Positions 7,013-16,485 of a stretch of 64,000 nt of DNA are shown here, one piece after another; position 1 is the first letter of the stretch; each line of letters opens with the position of its first letter. This DNA is from Planococcus sp. ISL-109 (GTDB lineage: Bacteria > Bacillota > Bacilli > Bacillales_A > Planococcaceae), in contig NZ_JAGGPW010000004.1 of NCBI RefSeq assembly GCF_018613655.1, positions 53,586-117,585 of the forward strand, written 5' to 3'. Made by a program: the position numbers and the translations under genes. The notes under the pieces are model-generated. The model worked only from the letters and a program-made list of their open reading frames with translations. It had not been told where the DNA came from and made no database searches.

Positions 7013-10000
7013 ATGATGAGTTATTCTTTTAGAAAGATAACCGCAGCGCTACTCTTTTCTCTTATATGCTGCATCGCGCTTTTTCCCCCATCTGCTACAG
7101 CAGCCCATAGCGGGGGACAGCTCATACTGGAAAAGGGCACGAAAGAACTTCCAGCAGGAAGCCGGCTTTCTGTGTTGGAAGATGCTTCTGGCAACCTGGA
7201 AGCGGAAACGATTTTGCAGCCACCTAATTTATGGAATTTTTTGCCGGCAAGTGAATACCCTATGAATATCGGTTTGAGCAACTCGGTGTATTGGCTGAAG
7301 CTTGAAGTGTTAAACCTGGCAGACATGGAACATGAGTGGCTTCTCGAATTCACTTCGTCAAGTGTAGATGAAGTAAGTTTGTACACGCCGAACAATGGAG
7401 GGGGGGTTACAGTTGAGCAAGCCGGCGAAGGCGTGCCTTCTGATATTACCCACCGAACGGCAGTGTTTCCGATTTCACCGGTTTTAGATGAACCCGTTAT
7501 CTATTTGATGCGTGTGGAGTCGGATTCGCCGATTCAACTGCCGGTAACGATTTGGGAAAAAGACGCGTTTGAAATCCAAACGAGGCAGCAAATTGCAATT
7601 GTTGGAGGGCTTGGCGGCTTAAGCCTGTTATTTCTGGCGCATTTTATATACCGGTTCATCGCCCTCCGCCAGCGCGCATATTTGTATTTCGTGCTTTATG
7701 CGATCACTTCTTTTTTCCTGTTCTCTTCAGCGGCGGGCGTCAGTTTGGATGTGATTTGGCCGGAGTTGGATTTGTGGAATAGTTATAGCATTGTTTTTGT
7801 TACAGGATTATCGGCGATGTCCATTACATTATTGACGGAAGGTTTATTGAATACGAAACGTCATATGCCGGAAACCGCTCGAATCATCAAATCGCTGGTT
7901 GTGTTTAATGCAGCTGTTCTCACTACTTTATTCATTTCAATAGAATGGGCACGGTTGCTCCTTTGGTTTGTCTTGGCCTTAACACTCGTAATCAGCCTCC
8001 TGATTACATTTCAGGGAAGGAAAAGAGGATTGGTACACGCTCGGTTCTATGCACTGTCGCTGTTGTTTTTTGCTCTTGCAACTACATTAAACTTTCTTTA
8101 TAGAATAGCAGTTTTGCCGGTATCAGGGGTCGTTCAAGGCAGCATCTTTTTAATGGGGATACTCGCCGTATTGTTTGCGGCTTTTGCTTTGCGCGACAAA
8201 GAAAAAATACGCAAGCAAGGACAACAGAAGCGTGAGCGCAACTCGGCTGAGCGGCAGCGGCTCGAAGTTGATCGCCTGCGCCAGGCAAACGACCGAAAAG
8301 ATGAATTGCTCGCCATTACATCCCATAGTTTGCGCACACCATTATATGGCATGGTCGGAATTGCCGAATCTTTACAGGAATCCGCCCACAGCAAAATGCC
8401 GCATTCAGTGATTCAACAGCTGGAAACGATTGCAGACAGCGGCAAAAAACTGGCGCGCATGATAAACGATACTTTGGATTTTTCTGGATCCAAACAGCAT
8501 CAAGTGCCGCTTCACCTTGAAAGAGTGAAGCTGGCAGCAATCGCCGATTCGGTGATCCGTTTATGTACACCGCTCCTCAGAAATAGTGAAGTCGCATTGA
8601 AACATACCATCCCCAAAGATTTTCCGGAAGCGATCGCTGATCCGGAACGCGTGCGGCAAGTGCTTTACAATTTAGTCGGCAATGCGGTCGAACATACCGA
8701 GAGCGGCGAAATCATCATTTCAGCAAAGACCTTCAAAAAGCAAGTGGCCATTACGGTGAAAGATACCGGAAACGGAATGGAAGAAGAACGAGTGGATGCG
8801 CTGTTTGAGCCCGCTGGCAACTCTGCCACTCCTCATTTAGGTCTCGGAATGGGCTTGAAAATCACTAAGCGGCTCGTGGAGATGCAAGGCGGTTGGCTGA
8901 AGGCGGAATCCGTTCTCGGAAAAGGCTCATCATTCACCTTCACATTGCCGTTGACTGAAGAAGAGCGTGAACCGGAACCGGCCTCGGATGACATCAAGGA
9001 ACTGACGGCGTCGCAGCTTGCGGACTCGCTTATCAAAGGGAAGAATGTCAAAAAAGGGTTGCGTATCCTCGTCGTAGAGGCGGAAGAAGTGAACCGGCTC
9101 ATGCTGGTCCATCAATTGAAAGGTGAAGGCTATAAAGCGGATGGTGTCAGCAGTGGCGAAGAAGCGCTCGTGCATTTGGAAAACCGGCCGGCAGATTTAG
9201 TCGTCCTCGACGATGAACTGGCGGATATGGGCGGGGATGAGCTTTGCAAGCGAATCCGCGTGAATGCGACTTTAACGGAATTGCCGGTTCTCATGCTGTC
9301 CGATAAAGAAGGGGTTAAAGAAAAAACCAATGCGTTCAGTGCGGGCGCGAATGATTATTTAGTGAAACCATGTGATTTGGAAGAATTCATGATGCGAGTG
9401 GAAACGCTTGCGACGCTGCGCAGCATGACGCAGGAAATCACCAATTTGAATTTCTTCCTCGAGCGCAACGTCAAGGAACGGACGATGGCACTGGAAATCA
9501 CCAATATGAACTTATTGACCGTCAACGATGAAATCCAGGAAGTCGAGAAATCGCGCAATGAAATGCTGTCGGCCATCTCGCATGAGCTTGGAACGCCGAT
9601 TACATTGATCCACAGCTATATCCAAGCAGTGAAAGAAAGCTTGATTGAAGAAAATAATCCGCGCTATTTGGATATGATCCATAAGAAATTGTTGTTGCTC
9701 GAGCGATTGACAGAAGACTTGGTCGAGTTGACGAAATACAAATCGGGCAATATGACATTGCGCTTTGATGAGATCCCACTCGTATCATGGCTCGAGAGGG
9801 TTGCCGGCTCGATGGAGTCTGACTTGGCACAAAGCGGGCGAAGTTTCCGCTTTGTCGGGCCGGCCAAGACACAAGGGCTGGCTGACTGGCGGCTCCTTCT
9901 CGATGTGGACCGTGTCGATCAAGTATTTTCGAATTTATTATGGAATGCCGTCAAACATACTTCGGCGGAAGACGGGCGTATCATTTTAAGTGCAAGCATA

Positions 10001-10270
10001 CAGGCAAGCGGAACCGCGCTGGATTCGTTGGACGCTGACGCCGAGCTGTTGATCCGTGTCGAAGACAATGGCTGCGGCATCAGAACCGAAGCTTTGCCGC
10101 ATATATTCGACCGGTTCTTCAAAATTGATGAATCGGTGCAATATAAAGGAAGCGGCCTAGGCCTCGCGATTGCGAAAGAAATCATTCAATCGCATAAAGG
10201 CGAGATTTGGGCAGAGAGCAAAGAAGGCGTGGGCAGTACGTTCATCATTGCCTTGCCGTTGAGATATTAA
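7013..10270 (+). CDS. Double-kinase hybrid sensor (7TMR-DISM, HK-REC-HK)
   Basis: A 1085-residue sensor. A signal peptide (1-31, ending TATA-A) precedes a 7TMR-DISMED2-type extracellular domain (about 40-190) and seven membrane helices (about 195-400). Then come a first HisKA/ATPase pair (phospho-His about 438 in SHSLRTPLYGM; GLGMGLKI), a receiver domain (about 685-804, acceptor Asp about 733 in VVLDDELADMGG, Lys in YLVKP), a coiled linker and a second HisKA/ATPase pair (His about 857 in SHELGTPITLIH; GSGLGLAIAKEI). The start is the ATG at 7013 after AAGAGGTG. Three bases separate it from the downstream regulator's possible ATG. The receiver's acidic pocket reads VEAEE rather than VDDD/E, so its chemistry may be altered. 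Confidence 0.9.
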   Translation: MMSYSFRKITAALLFSLICCIALFPPSATAAHSGGQLILEKGTKELPAGSRLSVLEDASGNLEAETILQPPNLWNFLPASEYPMNIGLSNSVYWLKLEVLNLADMEHEWLLEFTSSSVDEVSLYTPNNGGGVTVEQAGEGVPSDITHRTAVFPISPVLDEPVIYLMRVESDSPIQLPVTIWEKDAFEIQTRQQIAIVGGLGGLSLLFLAHFIYRFIALRQRAYLYFVLYAITSFFLFSSAAGVSLDVIWPELDLWNSYSIVFVTGLSAMSITLLTEGLLNTKRHMPETARIIKSLVVFNAAVLTTLFISIEWARLLLWFVLALTLVISLLITFQGRKRGLVHARFYALSLLFFALATTLNFLYRIAVLPVSGVVQGSIFLMGILAVLFAAFALRDKEKIRKQGQQKRERNSAERQRLEVDRLRQANDRKDELLAITSHSLRTPLYGMVGIAESLQESAHSKMPHSVIQQLETIADSGKKLARMINDTLDFSGSKQHQVPLHLERVKLAAIADSVIRLCTPLLRNSEVALKHTIPKDFPEAIADPERVRQVLYNLVGNAVEHTESGEIIISAKTFKKQVAITVKDTGNGMEEERVDALFEPAGNSATPHLGLGMGLKITKRLVEMQGGWLKAESVLGKGSSFTFTLPLTEEEREPEPASDDIKELTASQLADSLIKGKNVKKGLRILVVEAEEVNRLMLVHQLKGEGYKADGVSSGEEALVHLENRPADLVVLDDELADMGGDELCKRIRVNATLTELPVLMLSDKEGVKEKTNAFSAGANDYLVKPCDLEEFMMRVETLATLRSMTQEITNLNFFLERNVKERTMALEITNMNLLTVNDEIQEVEKSRNEMLSAISHELGTPITLIHSYIQAVKESLIEENNPRYLDMIHKKLLLLERLTEDLVELTKYKSGNMTLRFDEIPLVSWLERVAGSMESDLAQSGRSFRFVGPAKTQGLADWRLLLDVDRVDQVFSNLLWNAVKHTSAEDGRIILSASIQASGTALDSLDADAELLIRVEDNGCGIRTEALPHIFDRFFKIDESVQYKGSGLGLAIAKEIIQSHKGEIWAESKEGVGSTFIIALPLRY

Positions 10271-10288
10271 GGAATGGAGGGGATTGAT

Positions 10289-10981
10289 TTGAACACTGCG
10301 ACTGTATTGATTGTTGAAGATGAAGATGGAATCCGTGAACTGATGCGCTTGTTTTTATTGAAAAAAGGCTATAAGGTGCTCGAAGCCGAAGATGGCTTTG
10401 AAGCGATGGATGTTCTGTCGAAAGAAAATCCGGATCTGATTTGCTTGGATATCGAAATGCCTGGGATGAGTGGTTTGGAGCTTTGCGAAAAAATCCGGAT
10501 CCGGACGAAGACGCCAATTTTATTTGTCAGCTACCGGAAAGAATTGGCGTATAAAATTCAAGGGCTTGAAGTCGGCGGCGATGATTATATTACGAAGCCG
10601 TTCGATTTTACCGAACTGGAAGCGCGCGTCAAAGCGATTTTGCGGCGCAACGGCTGGAAGAGCGGGGAAGAAGACAAGCTGTCGATATTGAAGTTCGGCG
10701 ACCTCCATATCCATGTGGACGCGCGAGAGCTTTACGTGAAAGGCAAGCCGGTAAAACTCTACCATAAAGAGTTCCAATTATTATTATTGATGGCGCAGAC
10801 ACCGAACCGCGTGTGGACCGCTGAACAATTATACGATCAAGTGTGGGGCTATTATTCCGAAGGGGATATCCAGACAGTCAAGGTCCATATCAGCAATCTG
10901 CGCAGGAAAGTGGAGAGCGATACCACTTCGCCGAAGTACATCCAAACAGTTCGAGGTTTTGGCTATAAGTTTACAAGTTAA
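10289..10981 (+). CDS. OmpR/PhoB-family response regulator
   Basis: A roughly 230-residue regulator. The receiver domain has the acid pocket in VEDEDG, acceptor Asp in LDIEMPGMSG and Lys in ITKPFD. The C-terminal winged helix ends with the usual VHISNLRRKVE and YIQTVRGFGYKF. A TTG start at 10289 is preferred because GGAGGGG lies six bases before it; an ATG at 10274 is too close to any ribosome site. It is almost certainly the output partner of the hybrid kinase just upstream. Confidence 0.92.
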   Translation: MNTATVLIVEDEDGIRELMRLFLLKKGYKVLEAEDGFEAMDVLSKENPDLICLDIEMPGMSGLELCEKIRIRTKTPILFVSYRKELAYKIQGLEVGGDDYITKPFDFTELEARVKAILRRNGWKSGEEDKLSILKFGDLHIHVDARELYVKGKPVKLYHKEFQLLLLMAQTPNRVWTAEQLYDQVWGYYSEGDIQTVKVHISNLRRKVESDTTSPKYIQTVRGFGYKFTS

Positions 10982-10991
10982 AAAAATATAG

Positions 10992-11035
10992 ATCGGCTGG
11001 TTTTGCCCTAGAGGCGAACCAGCCGATTTTTTTTT
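10992..11035 (+). terminator. Terminator after the two-component operon
   Basis: An ATCGGCTGGTT / AACCAGCCGAT stem is followed by nine T. Confidence 0.9.
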
Positions 11036-11245
11036 GCATTCATGAAGCTATACAAAAACCAATTTCGTTTTTGGGCACATGACTGCCAGACCAGGATTTC
11101 GAGTGAATAACCATGCCGAAAAGCGAGAGGGGGAATATTTTATTAGATAAATTCAACTAGTGAAATTATTTAACTTTGTTTTAACCTGCTCTCTTTAGTA
11201 TTGGTCTTAAGCGATAGGAAGACAGATTTCAAGGAGGAAAAGCAG

Positions 11246-11668
11246 ATGATTGAGAACAAAGTCAAAATCACGAATGAATCTCCTGTGAACTTCGAACAGC
11301 AGACCGTCTTTAAGCAAAGCCGTGAAGCTCCGAGTGCCCAGCCTTCCATTACGGGACTTGGACTGCCGGAACATGTCGCCGGCTCTTTGGCGTATCTGCT
11401 CGGATTTTTCTCGGGCTTCATTCTGCTGATGGTGGAGCGGGAAAATCGATTTGTCCGTTTTCACGCATTTCAGTCCATATACGTTTCGATTCTTTTCTTC
11501 ACCTTGTTCACAGCAGTGGGATTAACGCCGATGGTGGGTTGGATTGCGGAAGTGCTGCTCATGCCGATCGGATTGGTGCTGTGGATCATCTTAATGCTTA
11601 ACGCACATAACGGAAAAACGCTGCACTTATGGATCATCGGACGCTTTGTAGAAAAACAGCTCCATTGA
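11246..11668 (+). CDS. DUF4870/Tic20-like membrane protein
   Basis: A 140-residue protein with a polar N-terminus of about 40 residues and then three membrane helices. The motif RENRFVRFHAFQSI at the first loop and a Gly-X-Pro kink are typical of DUF4870 proteins, whose function is unknown. The ATG follows AAGGAGG. It stands at the head of the exopolysaccharide genes, 43 bp before the Wzz-like gene, so it may be co-transcribed, but no polysaccharide role is established. Confidence 0.7.
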   Translation: MIENKVKITNESPVNFEQQTVFKQSREAPSAQPSITGLGLPEHVAGSLAYLLGFFSGFILLMVERENRFVRFHAFQSIYVSILFFTLFTAVGLTPMVGWIAEVLLMPIGLVLWIILMLNAHNGKTLHLWIIGRFVEKQLH

Positions 11669-11711
11669 ACAAGCAAAATCACCCCGTAGACGGGGATATG
11701 AGGTGAAGTAT

Positions 11712-12500
11712 ATGGAAAGCACATTCAATATGAAAGAGTTTCTGAAAAACTTAAAAAAACGGTTGCTACTCATTATCGCGATGACGGTCGCTTTTGTCGC
11801 AATTGCTGCAGCGGTCAGCTACTTGTGGATGAAGCCGGTTTACCAGGCATCCACACAAATCCTGGTCAATAAAGCACCCGCTAACGCACAGGAATTCAGC
11901 ATGCAGGATATCGATACGAATCTCCAGTTGATCAGTACCTATAACGTCATCATCAAAAGCCCGGCCATTTTAACTGAAGTCATCAGTGAGCTTGGGCTGG
12001 ACGAAACGGTGCAATCACTGAACGAGCGGATTGCGGTGTCCAGCATCGAAGATTCCCAGGTGGTGACACTCGAAGTTGAAGACGCTTCAATGCAGCAGGC
12101 AGTTTTGATCTCCAACACGACCGCTAAAGTGTTTGAACAGGAAATCCGCAATTTGATGCGTGTCGATAATGTCAGCGTGCTGGCTCCTGCGACGATGCCA
12201 GCTGATCCACAGCCGGTCAAGCCCGATCCGCTGTTCAATATGGCAGTCGGGGCGATCATCGGCTTTATGCTCGGCACAGGGCTTGCCATTGTGCTTGACC
12301 AATTGAACACAACGGTAAGAACGGAAGAAGATATTGAAGAATTGCTTGGTTTGCAAGTGCTCGGTGTCGTGAGCCCGGTCGGTGATTTGGGAAAAACGGA
12401 TAAACCATCGAAACATACTGACAGAATGGAGTTGGATGAGAATGTTGAACCAGACAGCGTCAAAGCGGCCGCACGCCAGAAAGTTGGTAGCACGTACTAA
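11712..12500 (+). CDS. Chain-length determinant / kinase adaptor (Wzz/CapA/YveK family)
   Basis: A 262-residue membrane protein that in Gram-positives activates the partner tyrosine kinase and sets exopolysaccharide chain length. A membrane helix (about 18-40) is followed by an extracellular segment with the Wzz-type YQASTQILVNK. A second helix (about 175-195) comes after a proline-rich PADPQPVKPDP, the family hallmark, and a cytoplasmic tail contains the activation segment. The ATG at 11712 follows GAGGTG. Its 3' end overlaps the kinase gene by about 60 bp, so the two are coupled. Confidence 0.9.
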   Translation: MESTFNMKEFLKNLKKRLLLIIAMTVAFVAIAAAVSYLWMKPVYQASTQILVNKAPANAQEFSMQDIDTNLQLISTYNVIIKSPAILTEVISELGLDETVQSLNERIAVSSIEDSQVVTLEVEDASMQQAVLISNTTAKVFEQEIRNLMRVDNVSVLAPATMPADPQPVKPDPLFNMAVGAIIGFMLGTGLAIVLDQLNTTVRTEEDIEELLGLQVLGVVSPVGDLGKTDKPSKHTDRMELDENVEPDSVKAAARQKVGSTY

Positions 12501-13134
12501 GGCGAACTCCGTCATTAGTGAACAGTACCGGACAATCCGCACGACCATCAATTTTTCCTTACCCGGCAATGAAATGAAAACGCTGCTGTTCACATCAGCA
12601 TCAAAAGAAGAAGGGAAATCGACGACTTCCGCCAATATGGCGATTGTCTTTGCGGAATCCGGAAAAAAGGTGCTGATCGTCGATGCGGATATGCGTAAGC
12701 CGACATTGCACCATACATTCCAGTTGAATAATCATACAGGATTATCGAATTTGCTGGTCGGCAAGGGGGAGCTGGAACAAAGTGTCCGCGATAGCGGCAT
12801 CCCAGGCCTGGAATTATTGACGTCTGGCCAGATCCCTTATAATCCGGCAGAACTGCTGGATTCACCGGTGCTCGATTCACTGATTGCGGAGATGAAAGCA
12901 CGCTACGACCTGATCATTTTCGACTCGCCGCCGATTTTATCGGTGACCGATTCCAAAATATTGGCGAACAAATGCGACGGCACAGTGCTGGTTGTCAATA
13001 CCGGCAAAACGGAAAAGCAAAGTGCATTAAAAGCGCGCGACAGTCTTTCGACGGCGAGAGCGTATATCGTCGGTGTGGTGATGAATAATTATAAACTCAG
13101 TAAAGATCATTATTACAGCCACGAATACAACTAA
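12442..13134 (+). CDS. Bacterial tyrosine kinase CapB/EpsB
   Basis: A roughly 230-residue cytoplasmic BY-kinase. Walker A is in TSASKEEGKSTTSANMA, Walker A' in VLIVDADMRKP and Walker B in LIIFDSPP. The C-terminal tyrosine cluster (HYYSHEY) is the autophosphorylation site. It works with the preceding Wzz-like protein as its membrane activator. Start: ATG 12442 (ten bases after GGAG) or ATG 12436 (four bases); the first was chosen. The long frame on the other strand across this overlap is a shadow. Confidence 0.92.
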   Translation: MLNQTASKRPHARKLVARTKANSVISEQYRTIRTTINFSLPGNEMKTLLFTSASKEEGKSTTSANMAIVFAESGKKVLIVDADMRKPTLHHTFQLNNHTGLSNLLVGKGELEQSVRDSGIPGLELLTSGQIPYNPAELLDSPVLDSLIAEMKARYDLIIFDSPPILSVTDSKILANKCDGTVLVVNTGKTEKQSALKARDSLSTARAYIVGVVMNNYKLSKDHYYSHEYN

Positions 13135-13169
13135 AAGCGGTCTCTACGCGAGGTGAAGGAGCTAATGAT

Positions 13170-15029
13170 ATGACAATTACAAAACGCTATACTTCATTGT
13201 TCATTATCGACTCGCTGATCATCCTCTCAGCTACGTATCTCTGCTATTTGTTTTTGCTGCCATTCGATAGTTTCATGTCGGACAAGTTGCTTCTGCTCAC
13301 GACAATCACTTTGTTTATTGCCCATCATTCCTTTGCCTGGCATTACGGGCTTTACCGGAAGGTGTGGGCGTATGCTTCAGTCCATGAGCTGAAGTCGATC
13401 GTCAAAGCCGTGACCTTGACGATGTTTGTGGTGACGGTCATGCAGTTTGTCCAGACGGGTGAATTATTCGGACGCATCTTGGTGTTGACGTGGATGTTCC
13501 TGATCCTGTTTTTGGGGGCATCGCGCTTTTCGTTCCGGATTTACCACGAACGGGAGCCGAAATCGGTTGAAAGCCAGTTGAGCCGGACGCTGGTCGTAGG
13601 TGCCGGCGAAGCTGGACGGATGATCGTGCGGCAAATGAAGCAAAACAAGCAATGGGGCAGAAAGCCGATTCTCTTTATCGACGACGACCGGACCAAATGG
13701 GGGCTTGAAATGTTCGGCTTGGAAGTCGCAGGGCCGATTTCTGAAATTCCTCTTGTGGCGGCAGTCCATCGGATCGACCAGATTGTCATTGCCATTCCGT
13801 CATTGTCGAAAAAGGAGATGGCGGAAGTTACGAAGATTTGCATTGGAACGGGCTTGAAAGTCCAGACCATCCCGCGCATTGAGGATCTGATGGTCGGGAA
13901 AGTGAAAGTCAGCGATATCCGGGACGTCAAAATCGAGGACCTGCTCGGCCGTGAGGAAGTACGGCTCGATATGGAAGCGTTGACGGAGAAAATTGAAGGA
14001 AAAAGCATTATGGTCACCGGTGCAGGAGGTTCGATAGGTTCAGAGATTTGCCGGCAGATCAGCATCTTTAAGCCGGCACGTATCCTGCTTCTTGGTCACG
14101 GGGAAAATTCAATTTATACCATCGACCGCGAACTTCGCGCGTTGGTTTCGAAGCAGACGGAAATCGTTCCAATCATAGCCGATATCCAAGACCGAGAACG
14201 GATTTTTGACATGGTCGGCAAATTTCAGCCGGATATCATTTACCACGCTGCGGCCCATAAACATGTGCCGTTAATGGAAGCGAATCCGCTGGAAGCAGTG
14301 AAAAACAATATTTTCGGGACTAAAAATGTAGCTGAAGCGGCAGATCACCATGGCATTGGAAACTTCGTCATGATTTCCACCGATAAAGCGGTCAATCCAC
14401 CGAACATCATGGGCGCCTCCAAACGCTTTGCTGAAATGATCGTCCAAAATTTGGCTAGTTCTTCCAATACGACATTTGCAGCGGTCCGTTTCGGCAATGT
14501 GCTCGGTTCACGAGGCAGCGTCGTTCCGCTATTCCGCGAACAAATCGCCAAAGGCGGCCCGGTGACCGTCACTGATCCGAAAATGACGCGTTATTTTATG
14601 ACCATCCCGGAAGCATCCCGCTTGGTGATCCAGGCAAGCATGCTTGCTTCCGGCGGTGAAGTGTTCGTTCTTGATATGGGAGAACCGGTGAAAATCGTCG
14701 ACCTCGCCCGCAATATGATTCGCTTATCCGGATTTGAAGAGGATGAGATCCAAATCGAATATAGCGGCATGCGCCCAGGAGAAAAACTCTATGAAGAGCT
14801 GTTGGATCCGAGTGAGATCCAGTCAGAAAAAGTCTTTCCAAAAATCCATATCGGCAGAGCGACGCCAATTAGCCAAATGGAGATTAGCCGGATCCTGAAA
14901 AAGATTCCGGAAATGAGAGAACAAGAAATCCGTGAAACTTTGCTGAAGCTCGCAAATCGCCCGAAAGAAGAAAAGGCGAAAGAGTTGGAGTGGAATAAGG
15001 AATGGAAAGCCAAAGGGAAATTTGCTTAA
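13170..15029 (+). CDS. UDP-sugar 4,6-dehydratase, membrane-bound (CapD/EpsC/WbpM-like)
   Basis: A 619-residue enzyme. Four N-terminal membrane helices (about 10-115) precede a first Rossmann domain (LVVGAGEAGRMIVRQM, about 145-160). A second NAD(P)-binding SDR domain starts at about residue 280 (VTGAGGSIGSEI), with ISTDKAVNPPNIMGASK in the catalytic segment and RFGNVLGSRGSV. It makes a 4-keto-6-deoxy sugar nucleotide, usually from UDP-GlcNAc, which the DegT aminotransferase at 16486 could convert to an amino sugar such as bacillosamine precursor. The ATG follows AAGGAG. Confidence 0.92.
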   Translation: MTITKRYTSLFIIDSLIILSATYLCYLFLLPFDSFMSDKLLLLTTITLFIAHHSFAWHYGLYRKVWAYASVHELKSIVKAVTLTMFVVTVMQFVQTGELFGRILVLTWMFLILFLGASRFSFRIYHEREPKSVESQLSRTLVVGAGEAGRMIVRQMKQNKQWGRKPILFIDDDRTKWGLEMFGLEVAGPISEIPLVAAVHRIDQIVIAIPSLSKKEMAEVTKICIGTGLKVQTIPRIEDLMVGKVKVSDIRDVKIEDLLGREEVRLDMEALTEKIEGKSIMVTGAGGSIGSEICRQISIFKPARILLLGHGENSIYTIDRELRALVSKQTEIVPIIADIQDRERIFDMVGKFQPDIIYHAAAHKHVPLMEANPLEAVKNNIFGTKNVAEAADHHGIGNFVMISTDKAVNPPNIMGASKRFAEMIVQNLASSSNTTFAAVRFGNVLGSRGSVVPLFREQIAKGGPVTVTDPKMTRYFMTIPEASRLVIQASMLASGGEVFVLDMGEPVKIVDLARNMIRLSGFEEDEIQIEYSGMRPGEKLYEELLDPSEIQSEKVFPKIHIGRATPISQMEISRILKKIPEMREQEIRETLLKLANRPKEEKAKELEWNKEWKAKGKFA

Positions 15030-15066
15030 ATACAGATTTGATTGATAGGCGCAGGGGGGATGGGTA

Positions 15067-16452
15067 ATGAAGCTACTATCATCGGGATTTTACGGGAATT
15101 CTCCTATCTATCTCCAAAATCTACTGCTGAGTTTTCATGAATATGCCAATTCCAGGAAGCGATATGGCATGGGTTATTACCGCTTTCTTCAACAGCTTTC
15201 CATCATGGATGAAGGAGACCGGCTGGCAGAACAGGAATTCCAGGATCGGGAGGTTCAGGCGATTATCCGGCATGCTGTGCAGCATAGTCCGTTTTACCGG
15301 GAACTTTACAAAAATAAGGCTTCGGATATTCAAAGCGCAGACGGGTTAACGCAGCTGCCGATTATCGAAGAGACGCTTTTTGCAGAGCGCATTGAAGAAA
15401 TCCATACGGAAACACAAAGAAAAAAAGAAGCATTTTCAAGCGGCAGCGCACCAACAGGATTTCCGCCTCTCCAGTTGACGAACTTGGATGTGCAGAGGCA
15501 AACGGCCGCCATCGATTATTTTAAGAAGCAAAACGGAGTGATTAATTTGGAGATGAAGCGCGCCACTTTCTATAGCGGCGATTTTGTCCCGCACGCCCAA
15601 ACAGAAGGAGCATTCTGGCGCGACATTTATTACCTCAATCAGCGCATTTACTCAGCCCACCATTGCATGGAACCGTTTCTGGAGTCGGTGATCCGGAATT
15701 TGAACGAATTCCGCCCTGACTTTATCGATGGATTGCCTTCTGCGATTTTGGCGCTATCCCGATTCATTAATGATCAATGCATCATTTTGACCTTTCAAAC
15801 GGCTGCCGTATTTGTTGAAACGGAAATTTTGTCGGATAGTGAACGCTTGGAAATCGAAAGTGCCTTCGGTTGTATCGTCCGCCGTTGGAGCATGAAGTCG
15901 GAGCGCTCACCGTTCCTTTTCGAATGTGCCGCAGGCAATCTGCATTTTAATATGCGGACCGGCGTGCTGGAATTTGGCGAGAAGGGTGAAGTTCTGCTGA
16001 CCCGCTTCCATACGCACGGCACTCCGTTGATCCGGCTGAAAATCAAGGATCGCTTGCTGCCCGTCCATTGTCCATGTCCATGCGGCAGCGCCCATCCGGT
16101 CGTCCGTAAACCAACCGAACCGGAATCCGAGTATCTGCAATCGAAGAGTAGAGGGAAAGTGACGAGTTTGTATTTGGCGACGGTCCGTGAAAAGTTCCGT
16201 CAATTGGCGCCAGCCATGCAATTCGTCCAAAATTCCTTGGACGAGATCATTATTTGGATCGACGGCGAGGGCACTCTTCTGCTTGAGACAGAACAGCAAA
16301 TCAGACAAGAAATGATCAGTATATTCGGTGCAGATATGCGATTTACAGTTTCTAGAAGACACGTGGAAACAGCAGATTCGGGCAGGTATCCCGGATTGGT
16401 GATTAACAACTTGCAAAAGCACATTTGCCAAAGCGATTGCGGCATGAACTGA
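15067..16452 (+). CDS. CapK/PaaK-like adenylate-forming protein
   Basis: A 461-residue protein resembling phenylacetate-CoA ligase-like CapK proteins of capsule clusters. The N-terminal region has the family pattern IIRHAVQHSPFYRELY. The nucleotide-loop region reads FSSGSAPTGFPP, a degenerate form of the usual SSGSTGxP. A Cys-rich HCPCPCGS at about 340 resembles the CxCGR-type segment of the group. Its substrate in polysaccharide synthesis is unknown. The ATG follows AGGGGGG and the gene sits in the operon 37 bp after the dehydratase. The altered loop makes activity uncertain. Confidence 0.7.
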   Translation: MKLLSSGFYGNSPIYLQNLLLSFHEYANSRKRYGMGYYRFLQQLSIMDEGDRLAEQEFQDREVQAIIRHAVQHSPFYRELYKNKASDIQSADGLTQLPIIEETLFAERIEEIHTETQRKKEAFSSGSAPTGFPPLQLTNLDVQRQTAAIDYFKKQNGVINLEMKRATFYSGDFVPHAQTEGAFWRDIYYLNQRIYSAHHCMEPFLESVIRNLNEFRPDFIDGLPSAILALSRFINDQCIILTFQTAAVFVETEILSDSERLEIESAFGCIVRRWSMKSERSPFLFECAAGNLHFNMRTGVLEFGEKGEVLLTRFHTHGTPLIRLKIKDRLLPVHCPCPCGSAHPVVRKPTEPESEYLQSKSRGKVTSLYLATVREKFRQLAPAMQFVQNSLDEIIIWIDGEGTLLLETEQQIRQEMISIFGADMRFTVSRRHVETADSGRYPGLVINNLQKHICQSDCGMN

Positions 16453-16485
16453 ACAAGCTAATGAAACAAGAGGAGGCTGTTGTAC

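Noticed and set aside
11939-12635. Long minus-strand frames (184 and 182 codons) opposite the Wzz and kinase genes
   Set aside because: Ser/Thr-rich or otherwise unstructured antisense readings of two well-identified genes, with no ribosome sites.
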